From Nocardioides marmorisolisilvae (lineage in GTDB: Bacteria; Actinomycetota; Actinomycetes; Propionibacteriales; Nocardioidaceae): a stretch of 64,000 bases of DNA. The DNA is taken from the NCBI RefSeq assembly GCF_003725775.1, contig NZ_RJSG01000002.1, positions 2,252,941 to 2,316,940 on the forward strand, in the 5' to 3' direction. A program made the position numbers and the translations under genes. The notes beneath the pieces are model-generated. The model saw nothing but the letters and a program-made list of their open reading frames with translations. It did no database searches and was not told the DNA's origin. Within the stretch, counting starts at the first letter, position 1, and every line of letters begins with the position of its first letter. Positions 14,770-23,171 of the stretch are shown here, piece after piece.

Positions 14770-15233
14770 TGGTTTCCCACCTCACCGGGAGCCACTTCGC
14801 CACGCCATCCGCCGGACTCGACGCCACGTGACTCGATGAAGGACTTGAATCGCTTCAGATCGCCCTCGGCGCGACGCTCGACGATGCCGAGGACGTCCCC
14901 AGCCTTCTCGATGATGCCCTCGGGTTCGAACTCGAGGCGCAGCGTCACGCGGGTGCCCGGTGCTTCGGGGGTGAACGAGACGGTCCCCTGGTTCGTGGTG
15001 CCGTCCGTGGAGCGCCAGGTGACGCGCTCGTCGGGGGTCTGGTCGATGATCTCGGCGTCCCACTCCCGGGTGATGCCATCGATCTCGGCCTTCCAGTGCA
15101 CGTGGGTGTCGTCGAGCTGACGGACCTGTTCGACGCCCTCCATGAACTTCGGGAACGACTCGAACTGGGTCCACTGGTCATATGCCGTCCGGACCGGCAC
15201 CTCGACGTCGATTGCCTTCTCAATTGTGCTCAT
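14766..15233 (-). CDS. SRPBCC-family protein
   Basis: The 155-residue product starts MSTIEKAIDVEVPVRTAYDQ and continues WTQFESFPKFMEGVEQVRQL, the standard opening of the START/SRPBCC (polyketide cyclase/coenzyme Q-binding-like) fold. The beta-rich middle and a long C-terminal helix (GDLKRFKSFIESRG) complete it. The fold binds hydrophobic ligands; the ligand is unknown. It is first in an operon with the tiny Pro-rich protein and hemerythrin, and relatives often accompany stress genes in actinobacteria. No stress-type promoter with a GTTT -35 was found. Confidence 0.8.
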   Translation of the reverse strand: MSTIEKAIDVEVPVRTAYDQWTQFESFPKFMEGVEQVRQLDDTHVHWKAEIDGITREWDAEIIDQTPDERVTWRSTDGTTNQGTVSFTPEAPGTRVTLRLEFEPEGIIEKAGDVLGIVERRAEGDLKRFKSFIESRGVESGGWRGEVAPGEVGNQ

Positions 15234-15291
15234 CTGTGATCCTCCTTCGTTGGTGGGGTGGTACCCGTCGGGTCCGGGCTCATTCGTCGGT

Positions 15292-15969
15292 TCAGGCTCG
15301 TCGCACAGTCACGGAAGCGAACTGGGCGAGCACCTCGGGGATGGTTCGTCGGAGTGCTGAGACGTCGTCGAAGACGCGGATCGCACCGGCGTCGAGGAGC
15401 GCTGCGCGGCTGACTCCGCCAGTCAGAACGCCGATCACGGGCGTGCCAGCACGCTCCCCAGCGCGTACGTCCCACACGGTGTCGCCGACCAGAACGCCGA
15501 CGTTGCCGTTCACTGCGTCCATGGCGAGCTCGATCAAGTCTGGAGCGGGCTTGGTGGCGTCGACGTCTGCGCTGCTGACCAGCGGGAACGTATCCGGAGC
15601 GAGCTCCAGGATCTCCAGGGTCCGCTCGATGTGCGCCTGGTTCCCAGAGGTGGCCAGGACCACCTCCACACCCGAGTGGCGAAAGCTCTCGAGCGCGGCA
15701 ACCGCGTCGTGGAACGGTTTCACCTCCGCGAGGCATTCATCGTAGGCAGACCGCCAGCGATCGCGCACCTCGTCCCCGACCATGCGTTCCACCGTTTCGC
15801 CAGCGGCTTCCGTGACCAACTGGTCACCCCCCATCCCCATGCACCGGTGCAGGCGCCAAGACGGCACCACAACTCCGACAGCACGGAAGGCACGCGACCA
15901 CGCGAGCAGGTGGTGGTACGAGGAATCGACGAGAGTCCCGTCGACATCGAAGACAACCGTGTCCAGCAT
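15292..15969 (-). CDS. HAD-superfamily phosphatase
   Basis: The start is ATG 15969 with GGAGG five bases upstream; the open frame upstream crosses a tandem repeat and is not coding. The 225-residue protein has all HAD motifs: DVDGTLVD (motif I), LATSGNQAHIERTL (II), Lys in DATKPAPDLIELAM (III) and GDTVWDVRAGERAG (IV). The cap domain between I and II is of the phosphoglycolate-phosphatase (C1) type. It probably hydrolyses a small phosphoester; the substrate is not predictable. Confidence 0.82.
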   Translation of the reverse strand: MLDTVVFDVDGTLVDSSYHHLLAWSRAFRAVGVVVPSWRLHRCMGMGGDQLVTEAAGETVERMVGDEVRDRWRSAYDECLAEVKPFHDAVAALESFRHSGVEVVLATSGNQAHIERTLEILELAPDTFPLVSSADVDATKPAPDLIELAMDAVNGNVGVLVGDTVWDVRAGERAGTPVIGVLTGGVSRAALLDAGAIRVFDDVSALRRTIPEVLAQFASVTVRRA

Positions 15970-16030
15970 GCGCACCTCCGTGGTTCTCGTGCCCGGTTCC
16001 AGACCGACGCATGCGCACGGGCGCGTGATC

Positions 16031-16084
16031 GTCCCCAGATCGGGTATCGCTGAGAAGGTCCCCAGATCGGGTATCGCTGAGAAG
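16031..16084. repeat. Two perfect tandem copies of a 27-bp unit
   Basis: Copies 16031-16057 and 16058-16084 are identical (unit begins GTCCCCAGATCGGGTATCGC and ends TGAGAAG). They lie between two divergent genes, 28 bases before ATG 16112. Each contains GGGTAT, a stress-type -10, but no GTTT lies 15 bases before either. It may be a duplicated regulator site or a replication-slippage product. Confidence 0.8.
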
Positions 16085-16111
16085 GCAGCAGGCCCAACGG
16101 AAGGAGCCGTC

Positions 16112-16357
16112 ATGACGAACCGGAACCACGACCCCGATGAGCCGTTAGGCGACGTAACCTCCGACCCGGCTCGCGACGACAGCACCGGCAGCGACTGGTC
16201 AACGGAGGGCGGTGCCACCCAAGAAGGGCCGGCAACCGACATGGATCACGACGACGGTGAGGACACGGGCGACGGAGCCGGATTGGCAGGAATCCTGCCG
16301 CTCATCATCATGTCCGTGCTCGCCATCCTCGTAGTCGTCTGGCTGTTCGCCCACTAG
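16112..16357 (+). CDS. Acidic single-helix membrane protein
   Basis: ATG 16112 has AAGGAG upstream and follows a tandem repeat. The 81-residue product has a hydrophilic, Asp-rich N-terminal half (HDPDEPLGDVTSDPARDD onward) and one C-terminal TM helix (LAGILPLIIMSVLAILVVVWLF), ending AH. It is likely inserted with a short cytoplasmic or external tail. It resembles small actinobacterial tail-anchored proteins of unknown function (DUF6480-like at best). The convergent reductase gene ends 16 bases away. Confidence 0.6.
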   Translation: MTNRNHDPDEPLGDVTSDPARDDSTGSDWSTEGGATQEGPATDMDHDDGEDTGDGAGLAGILPLIIMSVLAILVVVWLFAH

Positions 16358-16372
16358 CGTGCGCCGGAGCTC

Positions 16373-17581
16373 CTAGGGGGCGATCGCTGCAAGATCGACC
16401 GACTGATCGCGCAGCCGACCGGGAGGCACGCTGCTTCCGACGATCGCCTTGATCGGATCGATCGCGTCCCAGTCGTTGACATGCATGCCGGCGAGTACCT
16501 GGTCACCCTTGAGCCAGAACGCGGTGAACTGGTCACGCGGATCACCACGCAGGATCACCTCGTCATAGCCGTCCGAGCCGACGTAGCCGACGTACTCCAT
16601 GCCGAGGTCGTACTGATCGGTGAAGAAGTAGGGCAGTCGACTGTAGGGCTCTTCGGCGCCGAGGAGGTTGTGGGCGGCGAGTTTCCCCTGCTCGATGGCG
16701 GTGTCCCAGTGCTCCACGCGGATCCGGCGCCCGAGGACAGGGTGGAGGTGATTGGCGACGTCACCGGCCGCGAAGACGTTCGGGTCCAGGGTGCGCAGCC
16801 GCTCGTCCACAAGGATCCCGTTGTCCACCTCCAGGCCGGCAGCGGCTGCTAGGCCGTCGTTGGGTGTCACGCCGATGCCCACGACGACGAGGTCGGCCTC
16901 GATCTCGGCTTCGTCTTCGAGGCGGACGGCGCTCGTGCCGGAACCGTCCGACTTGAAGCTCTCGATGCCGGCGCCCAGGCGCAGGTCGACGCCGTGCGAC
17001 CGGTGCAGCTCGGCGAAGATGGTGGCGACCTCCGGTCCGAGGACCCGCAGCAACGGCAGCTCCGCAGACTCCACCACGGTGACGGACGATCCGGCCGTCC
17101 GGGCTGCCGCGGCGACCTCGAGCCCGATCCAACCGGCGCCCACGATCAGGACGCACCGATCGGGGCCGAAGGCAGCCTTGAGGGCCCGTGAGTCCTCGAG
17201 CGTGCGCAGGTACGCCACGGATCCGGCGTTCTGGTCGGCATCGGCCAAGCGCTTTGGGGCCGCCCCGGTGCTGATCAACAGCTGGTCGTAGCCGAAGGTT
17301 TCGGATCCGACCGCGATCCGCTTGCCCTCGAGGTCCAGAGCCGTGACCTCGTCGCCGAAATGCAGCTCGACGGCGTTGTCGACGTACCACTGCTCGTCGT
17401 GGACGAAGATCGAGGACTCGTCGTCCTTGCCGAGCAGCACGCCCTTGGACAGCGGTGGCCGGTTGTACGGGACGTGTTCCTCCGCGCAGAACAGGTCGAC
17501 TTGGTCCTCGTGCCCGAGTCGCCGCAGCTCCTCGATGGCATGAGCGGCAGCAAGGCCACCGCCCACGATCGCGATCCTCAC
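16373..17581 (-). CDS. FAD-dependent pyridine-nucleotide oxidoreductase
   Basis: The 402-residue enzyme has an N-terminal FAD Rossmann motif (RIAIVGGGLAAAHAIEELRR), the ferredoxin-reductase signature YNRPPLSK, an NAD(P) Rossmann motif (VLIVGAGWIGLEVAAAA), the FAD-binding FAAGDVAN and a C-terminal reductase dimer domain. It belongs to the rubredoxin/ferredoxin/putidaredoxin reductase (AIF-like) family and moves electrons from NAD(P)H to an iron-sulfur partner. No ferredoxin gene is adjacent; the FAD-Rieske protein at 6861 is a possible, unproven partner. Confidence 0.88.
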   Translation of the reverse strand: MRIAIVGGGLAAAHAIEELRRLGHEDQVDLFCAEEHVPYNRPPLSKGVLLGKDDESSIFVHDEQWYVDNAVELHFGDEVTALDLEGKRIAVGSETFGYDQLLISTGAAPKRLADADQNAGSVAYLRTLEDSRALKAAFGPDRCVLIVGAGWIGLEVAAAARTAGSSVTVVESAELPLLRVLGPEVATIFAELHRSHGVDLRLGAGIESFKSDGSGTSAVRLEDEAEIEADLVVVGIGVTPNDGLAAAAGLEVDNGILVDERLRTLDPNVFAAGDVANHLHPVLGRRIRVEHWDTAIEQGKLAAHNLLGAEEPYSRLPYFFTDQYDLGMEYVGYVGSDGYDEVILRGDPRDQFTAFWLKGDQVLAGMHVNDWDAIDPIKAIVGSSVPPGRLRDQSVDLAAIAP

Positions 17582-17614
17582 GTCAACTCCTCACAGCAAC
17601 GCTGAAACCTGCCG

Positions 17615-17800
17615 TCAGTGCGGCACATCCCTCAGTCCAGCCTCCATCGGTTCCTCAGCCTCCTCGTCGACCGGGTCCACCCGGTCGAGAGGCGCCTCCG
17701 GGTCGAGGTCGGCATCGCCAGGCGGTCGTGCCTCCTGCTCGATGTCGTCCACCATCTCCGGGTCATCGATCGCATTTGGGTCGATATCTGGGTCACTCAT
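17615..17800 (-). CDS. Small acidic Asp/Glu/Pro-rich protein
   Basis: ATG 17800 has GGAGG upstream. The 61-residue product begins MSDPDIDPNAIDDPEMVDDI and continues with repeated DP and EE units (DLDPEAPLDRVDPVDEEAEE). It is strongly acidic and probably disordered, like the proteins at 6079-6201 and 14638-14769. A perfect GGGTAT-type -10 (17841-17836 on the minus strand) precedes it but its -35 is poor. The function is unknown. Confidence 0.5.
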   Translation of the reverse strand: MSDPDIDPNAIDDPEMVDDIEQEARPPGDADLDPEAPLDRVDPVDEEAEEPMEAGLRDVPH

Positions 17801-17816
17801 GGCCTATTCCTCCACA

Positions 17817-17859
17817 AGTAGCGACTCCCAGGTCGATACCCACTTCCCCGGTCGCTACT
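17817..17859. other. 9-bp inverted repeat in a 502-base gene-poor region
   Basis: AGTAGCGAC (17817-17825) and GTCGCTACT (17851-17859) are perfect inverted copies 25 bases apart, just upstream of the small acidic gene. They could be an operator or hairpin. The rest of 17801-18302 holds no gene I would support. Confidence 0.45.
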
Positions 17860-18302
17860 CGCTCGCATGACAACGGAGCGAGGCTGCCGCGCAGGGTCGT
17901 CTTGGGTTCCTAGACGTCCTCCAGTGCCCCCTACCTGGTGAGACGTCTCGTCAGGCGGGCCACAGTGTCGAACACGTGCACCTGCAGCGGGCCCTGCCGG
18001 ACGATGTCGCGGCGAACTGGAGGTGCGTCAAACCGCCGCGTCACGGACGCCCGGACCTGCCGATGAGCGGACAGTCTTAGGTCGACTCGGACTGAGCCGT
18101 CGGATCGGGGCGACAAGCTCAAGGGGCCTTGAATACAGGCGGCCTCCTCAGAGCCCTCGGTTCGCGACGAAAGGGACCCGCGCCCCAAACAAATCCTCGT
18201 GACCTACCCATCTAATCGGCGCGGGGCGCCGAATCACTGTGGACCAGATCCTGGAGCAGCTGCGCATGTTCCCCACAATGGCGCGAGAGCGGGCCAGTCC
18301 TG

Positions 18303-19709
18303 ATGATCTCAGTAGGCAAGGTTCCCGCGAAGCCCGGTCGATCGCTGAATAGGCCTGGGCAGCGAGCTCGGTACGACGCTGACGTCCGCATCCTGAGCAC
18401 GGTGATCCTGGTCGCCGCGTTGGCGCTCGTCACCTACTGGTGGATCGACGGAGGCGGCTTGACCGATCTCGGCGGCTGGGCCAGCGGACTCACATCCGTG
18501 GGCCGGATCACCGGTCTGGTGGCCTCGGTCCTGCTCCTCGCGCAGATCCTGCTGATGGCACGTCTTCCGGCGATAGAGCGCGCGTTCGGCCAGGACCGGT
18601 TGGTCGGTCTGCACCGCTGGATCGGGTTCACCTCGTTCAACCTGATGGTCGCCCACATCGTCACGATCACATGGGGCTATGACGGCGGCACCCTCCCCGC
18701 GTTCCCCCGCCAGTTCTGGAACCTGGTGACCACCTTCCCCGGCGTGCTGCTCTCCGTCCTGGGATCCGCCTACCTGGTCGGCGTCACGGTCACGAGCATC
18801 AAGGCCGCACGGCGCAAGCTGCGCTACGAGTCCTGGCACCTGATGCACCTCTACGCCTACCTCGGCGTGGGCCTCGCGATACCTCACCAGCTCTGGACCG
18901 GACAGCAGTTCGTCGGTTCGCCCTCGAAGACCCTCTTCTGGTGGACGGCTTGGGGAGTGACGATGGGGACGGTCCTGGTTTGGCGGGTCGGTCTGCCGGT
19001 CACGGTGAACCTGCGTCACCGGCTCAAGGTCGAGTCGGTCGTCGACGAAGGCCACGACATGTGGTCGGTCAACGTCACCGGTCGCGATCTGGGACGCCTC
19101 AAGGTTGAAGCCGGGCAATTTTTCAACTGGCGGTTCATGAGCGGGCCCGGGTGGTCCCGATCCAACCCCTACTCGCTCTCCGCCGCTCCCGATGGCCGGA
19201 CGCTGCGCATCACCGTGCAAGGCGTCGGGGACGGCAGCAACGCCGTCTCCAGCCTCCGCCCGGGAACGCGCGTCTTCGTCGAAGGCCCCTACGGTCGTCT
19301 CAGCAACAGGCCGAGGACACAGAGCCGACTGGCCTTCATCGGCGCCGGCGTCGGGATCACCCCGCTGCGCGCGCTGGCCGAGGGGCTGGACTACGAGCCC
19401 GGCAGTGCTGTCTACCTCGAGCGGTTCACCTACGATCCGCTCTTCCCCTCCGAGAGCACCCTGCTGGCCCAGCAGCGAGGGCTCCAGGTGATCCGCTCCG
19501 GTGGACCTCGCCGCGCGCCGGACTCCTGGATCGGCTCAGCGTCCGGCGATGGTGACGACCTCACCACGCTGCAGGCGTGGATCCCTGACATCGCTGAGCG
19601 CGACGTCTACATCTGCGGGCCGGTGCCTTGGTCGGAACTGGTCTTGAAAACACTCCGTGACGCCGGGGTCCCCGACGCTCACGTCCACATCGAAACGTTC
19701 GCATGGTGA
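18303..19709 (+). CDS. Ferric-reductase-like membrane flavohemoprotein
   Basis: The 468-residue protein has an N-terminal ferric-reductase-like membrane domain (about six helices; haem-ligand His in LVGLHRWIG, MVAHIVTITWG and LHLYAYLG-like HLMHLYAYLGVGLAIPHQ) followed by FAD-binding (NWRFMSGPGWSRSNPYSLSA) and NAD(P)-binding (LAFIGAGVGITPLRAL and DVYICGPVPW) domains. It is like the FRE/NOX family (DUF4405/FRD-type). It would pass electrons from NAD(P)H through FAD and haem across the membrane. It heads an operon with an FMN-binding protein and ApbE, forming an extracytoplasmic electron-transfer module. Confidence 0.87.
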   Translation: MISVGKVPAKPGRSLNRPGQRARYDADVRILSTVILVAALALVTYWWIDGGGLTDLGGWASGLTSVGRITGLVASVLLLAQILLMARLPAIERAFGQDRLVGLHRWIGFTSFNLMVAHIVTITWGYDGGTLPAFPRQFWNLVTTFPGVLLSVLGSAYLVGVTVTSIKAARRKLRYESWHLMHLYAYLGVGLAIPHQLWTGQQFVGSPSKTLFWWTAWGVTMGTVLVWRVGLPVTVNLRHRLKVESVVDEGHDMWSVNVTGRDLGRLKVEAGQFFNWRFMSGPGWSRSNPYSLSAAPDGRTLRITVQGVGDGSNAVSSLRPGTRVFVEGPYGRLSNRPRTQSRLAFIGAGVGITPLRALAEGLDYEPGSAVYLERFTYDPLFPSESTLLAQQRGLQVIRSGGPRRAPDSWIGSASGDGDDLTTLQAWIPDIAERDVYICGPVPWSELVLKTLRDAGVPDAHVHIETFAW

Positions 19710-19713
19710 CCCG

Positions 19714-20139
19714 ATGAAACGCATCTCCTTCTGGCTCCTCAGCACGATCTCCGGGCTGGCGCTGGCCTTCAGCTACTACACCTCGACTGCAGGCTCGGTC
19801 GCCTCGGCGAACTCGGCCCCGGTCGGCAGCGCGTCGAGCGCCAAGGTCGACGCCTCAAAGGGACCCGTCACGACCTTCGACGGCAAGGCAGTCCCGACCC
19901 GCTACGGCCCCGTGCAGGTCCAGCTCAGCGTCCAGGCCAAAAAGATCGTGGCCGTCAAGCTGCTCAAACTGCCGACCGGCGCCATGGACCAGTTCATCGC
20001 CAAGCGCAGCATTCCCACGCTCATCAAAGAAACCCTCAAGTCCCAGAGCGCGCACATCGACATCGTCACGACCGCGACCTACACCAGCGACGGGTACATC
20101 AGTTCCCTGCAAAGTGCCCTCGACAACGCCTCCCTGTGA
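19714..20139 (+). CDS. Exported FMN-binding domain protein
   Basis: ATG 19714 was chosen because it directly precedes a signal peptide (MKRISFWLLSTISGLALAFS). The 141-residue product is a single FMN_bind domain. The flavinylation motif DIVTTATYTS (canonical form DxxSGATxTS) places the FMN-accepting Thr at residue 122. ApbE (next gene, overlapping by 4 bases) would attach the FMN. It probably receives electrons from the upstream ferric-reductase-like protein on the outer face of the membrane. Confidence 0.82.
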   Translation: MKRISFWLLSTISGLALAFSYYTSTAGSVASANSAPVGSASSAKVDASKGPVTTFDGKAVPTRYGPVQVQLSVQAKKIVAVKLLKLPTGAMDQFIAKRSIPTLIKETLKSQSAHIDIVTTATYTSDGYISSLQSALDNASL

Positions 20140-20915
20140 CCAGCGAGCAGAGGATCGAACGCCGGGTCGAGCACCTGATGGGGATGCCCGTGAACCTCGC
20201 TCTGCGCGGAAGGTTCGCCAACGGCGAGAAGGCGGACTGGGCCTGGGCCGAGATCGTGGAGTTCCTCCGCAGCGTCGATGCCGTGTTCAGCACCTACCGC
20301 CCGGACTCGGTGATCTCCAGGCTCGGGCGTGGCGAGCTCGCCCTTGCTGACTGCCCCAGCGAGGTCCACGAGGTACTGGAGCTCGGCGAGCAAGCCCGGG
20401 TCGAGTCCGACGGTGCCTTCGACGTACGCCGATCGACAGCCGGTGGCGGCATCCAACTGGACCCCAGCGGCGTCGTCAAAGGATGGGCGATCCAACGAGC
20501 AGCCAGCATCCTCGACGACCTCGCCGACACCGACTCCTGCCTGTCAGGTGGTGGCGACATGGTCTGCAGGGTGCGCACCTCGAGCTCCCCCGGCTGGCGG
20601 GTAGGGATCGAGGACCCTCACGACCCCACGCGGATCCTCGCCGTCCTCCCCGTCCATGACGGTGCCGTCGCCACCTCCGGGCTGGCCCAGCGGGGGGCCC
20701 ACATCACCGACCCGCGAACCGGTGATGTCCCCACCACACTCGCCTCGGTCACCGTCCTCGCCGACGACCTCACCTGGGCCGACATCGACGCAACCGCCGC
20801 CTTCGTCATGGGTGCGGACGCCGCCGCATGGTTGGAGGGCCGGGGACGAACCGGGGTGATCGTGCCCTCCACCAGCGAGCCAGTGATGTTCGGGTACGCA
20901 TCTCGATCGGAATGA
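20136..20915 (+). CDS. apbE: FAD:protein FMN transferase
   Basis: The 259-residue protein matches ApbE/Ftp, the Mg-dependent enzyme that transfers FMN from FAD to Thr in FMN_bind domains. Typical parts are MPVNLALRG, DAVFSTYRPDSVISRL, the GGGDMVCR loop and TSGLAQRGAHITDPRTGDVP. GTG 20136 overlaps the FMN-binding gene. No lipobox or clear signal peptide is seen, so it may act in the cytoplasm before export or have an unrecognised export route. The substrate is most likely the adjacent protein. Confidence 0.9.
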   Translation: MTSEQRIERRVEHLMGMPVNLALRGRFANGEKADWAWAEIVEFLRSVDAVFSTYRPDSVISRLGRGELALADCPSEVHEVLELGEQARVESDGAFDVRRSTAGGGIQLDPSGVVKGWAIQRAASILDDLADTDSCLSGGGDMVCRVRTSSSPGWRVGIEDPHDPTRILAVLPVHDGAVATSGLAQRGAHITDPRTGDVPTTLASVTVLADDLTWADIDATAAFVMGADAAAWLEGRGRTGVIVPSTSEPVMFGYASRSE

Positions 20916-20962
20916 GCTCTCCGCCAGCACCGCCAAGCGCTCGAGCATACGAGTCAGAAGCG

Positions 20963-21169
20963 CTACTTCAGGAACTCCGCGTCGATGAGACCGGGTGAAG
21001 GGCTCAGCGGCGGCGACTCCACGTCGTCGGCGGTATCTCTGACCTCGGAACGGAAGATCCGGAGAGCTCGACCAGAACCGCGTGCGAGGTCCGGGAGCTT
21101 CTTCGAACCAAACATGAGGACACAGACAACTAGAACAATCATCAACTCCGGCGCACCGATATCTCTCAT
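20963..21169 (-). CDS. tatA: Sec-independent translocase subunit TatA/E
   Basis: The start is ATG 21169; a longer frame to 21304 lacks coding character. The 68-residue product has the TatA layout: short N-terminus, TM helix (APELMIVLVVCVLMFG), the FG-SKKLPDLARGSG hinge and amphipathic helix (ALRIFRSEVRDT), and an acidic tail. It forms the pore component for folded-protein export. It stands alone without tatC, so it is either an extra paralogue or works with tatC elsewhere. The ribosome site is weak. Confidence 0.8.
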   Translation of the reverse strand: MRDIGAPELMIVLVVCVLMFGSKKLPDLARGSGRALRIFRSEVRDTADDVESPPLSPSPGLIDAEFLK

Positions 21170-21260
21170 AACGCCCGACGATACGGCTGCGAGACAGGAC
21201 AGACTTTCGCGGTCGCAGATTCTCAGATAGTCCTTGGAGAAGCCGCCTGCCGCTTGAGCG

Positions 21261-23054
21261 TCAGTGACGGATCGGCTGGTTGCTGTGGTGGCCGCGCCCG
21301 ACATGGAGCTGCAATGCGCTGGTCACCAAGGGGAAGTGGCTGAAGGCTTGGGGTGTGTTGCCCAACTGCCGACCGGACTTGGGATCCCATTCCTCGCTGA
21401 GGAGGCCCACGTCGTTGCGCAGGGTCAGGAGACGCTCGAACAGCGCCGTGGCCTCGGCCCGCTCGCCGGCGAGGTTCAGCGCGTCGACCAGCCAGAACGA
21501 GCACGCCAGGAAGAGTCCCTCGCCGCCGGTCAGACCGTCTCCGGAGCCGGTGGTTTCGTAGCGCTTGACGAAGCCGTCCTCGGTGAGCTCGTTCTTGACG
21601 GCTGCGATCGTGCCGAGGACGCGGGAGTCGGTCGGCGGTAGGAACCCGACCCGCGGAATGAGCAGAAGAGAGGCATCGAGTCCAGACGCACCGTAGGACT
21701 GGGTGAAGGTGTGCCGCTCCGCGTCAAATCCGCGCTGCAGCACATCGGTCTTGATTGCCGCGCCGAGCTCCTCCCACCGTTTCCCGGGGCCCTCGAGTCG
21801 GTGGGTGCGGACTGCTCTGGCCATCCGGTCGGCCGCGACCCAGGCCATGATCTTGGAGTGGGTGAAGTGACGCTGCTCGCCACGCATCTCCCAAAGGCCG
21901 TTGTCCGGCTTGTCCCACGCGCCCTCGAGGTGCTCCATGAGCAGAACCTGCAGATCCCAGGCATCGGTACTCGGGCTAAGTCCGGCGTCCCGAGCCAGTG
22001 CGAATCCATCGAGGGTCTCGCCCCAGACATCGAGCTGGAGCTGGCCCGAGGCTGCATTTCCGATGCGGACGGGCCGAGACCCTTCGTACCCGCTGAGCCA
22101 GGGGAGCTCGATCTCGGGGAGTCGGCGGGTGCCGTCGACGCTGTACATGATCTGCAGGTCCGCAGGGTCGCCGGCCACGGCGCGGAGCAGCCACTCGCGC
22201 CAGGCCTTCGCCTCGCCGAGGTAGCCGGCCGAAAGGAGTGCCTGGAGGGTGAACGTCGCGTCACGCAACCAGCAGTAGCGGTAGTCCCAATTGCGGGGGC
22301 CGCCGATCTGCTCGGGCAGCGACGTGGTGACCGAGGCGATGATGCCGCCGGTGGGCTTGTAGGTGAGGGCCTTGAGCGTGAGCAGCGAACGCTTGACGGC
22401 ATCGCGGTAAGGCCCGCGGATCGGGGTGCCACCATCGGACCAGCTGGTCCAAAAGTCGAGGGTGTCGACCAGCGCCTGTTCCGGGTCGACGACCTTTGGC
22501 GCCGGCTCGTGACTCGGGAACCAAGTGAGGACGAACGGGATCCGTTCACCGGCGCGGACGACAAATTCCGACACGGTGGTCAGGTCGCGTCCCTCGGTCG
22601 GCACCGGTGTGCGCAACCGGACCGCGTCGGGACCGGCCACGGCGAGGATCTGGTCGCCTTGACGGCGTACCCACGGAACAACGCGGCCATAGTCAAAACG
22701 GAGCCCGAGCACGGAACGCATCGGCACGGCGCCTGCGACTCCCACCACCAGTCGGACGACGTCGGGTGCGAGCCCGCGCGGAGGCATGAAGTCGAGGACA
22801 CGCACGGTCCCTTCAGGCGTCACCCACTCGGTCTCCAACACCAACGTCGCGTCGACGTAACGACGGCTGGTGCAGGTGCCACCTTGCGCGGGGGCGACGA
22901 GCCACCGGCCTGCATCTGGAGCGTCCACGAGGGCCGCGAAGGCGGCTGGGGAGTCGAACCGCGGCAGGCACAACCAGTCGATGGATCCGTCCGTGGCTAC
23001 CAGAGCCCCCGTATGCAGATCTCCGAGCAGGGCGTAATCCTCGATGAGCGCCAT
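21261..23054 (-). CDS. Glycoside hydrolase family 15 (trehalase-like)
   Basis: The 597-residue protein is of the actinobacterial GH15 trehalase/glucoamylase-like type: N-terminal beta domain (MALIEDYALLGDLHTGALVA, GSIDWLCLPRFDSPAAFAAL) and an (alpha/alpha)6 catalytic barrel with RNWDYRYCWLRDATFTLQAL, WLSGYEGSRPVRIGNAASGQ and the C-terminal catalytic Glu region LLSEEWDPKSG. Relatives hydrolyse trehalose, a stress sugar, in Mycobacterium. No signal peptide is present, so it acts in the cytoplasm. It is convergent with tatA. Confidence 0.88.
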   Translation of the reverse strand: MALIEDYALLGDLHTGALVATDGSIDWLCLPRFDSPAAFAALVDAPDAGRWLVAPAQGGTCTSRRYVDATLVLETEWVTPEGTVRVLDFMPPRGLAPDVVRLVVGVAGAVPMRSVLGLRFDYGRVVPWVRRQGDQILAVAGPDAVRLRTPVPTEGRDLTTVSEFVVRAGERIPFVLTWFPSHEPAPKVVDPEQALVDTLDFWTSWSDGGTPIRGPYRDAVKRSLLTLKALTYKPTGGIIASVTTSLPEQIGGPRNWDYRYCWLRDATFTLQALLSAGYLGEAKAWREWLLRAVAGDPADLQIMYSVDGTRRLPEIELPWLSGYEGSRPVRIGNAASGQLQLDVWGETLDGFALARDAGLSPSTDAWDLQVLLMEHLEGAWDKPDNGLWEMRGEQRHFTHSKIMAWVAADRMARAVRTHRLEGPGKRWEELGAAIKTDVLQRGFDAERHTFTQSYGASGLDASLLLIPRVGFLPPTDSRVLGTIAAVKNELTEDGFVKRYETTGSGDGLTGGEGLFLACSFWLVDALNLAGERAEATALFERLLTLRNDVGLLSEEWDPKSGRQLGNTPQAFSHFPLVTSALQLHVGRGHHSNQPIRH

Positions 23055-23171
23055 GATGACGATCGTGTCACCGACCCGTCTGAACCCACTGATCCTGAAG
23101 AACGAGAGCCGACGCTGAGCAACCCCTCAGGACTGCCAGCTACCGTGGAGAGCTGCGATCGGAGGACCAGC

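Noticed and set aside
15250-15300. A GTACCC (reverse GGGTAC) near 15271 upstream of the SRPBCC operon as a stress-type promoter
   Set aside because: With 15-base spacing the -35 position reads GAAT rather than GTTT, so the match is poor.
17931-18188. An 85-codon minus-strand frame in the 17801-18302 gap
   Set aside because: It has a TTG start with a GAGGA site, but its Arg/Ser-rich composition and lack of any family or neighbour link make coding unlikely.
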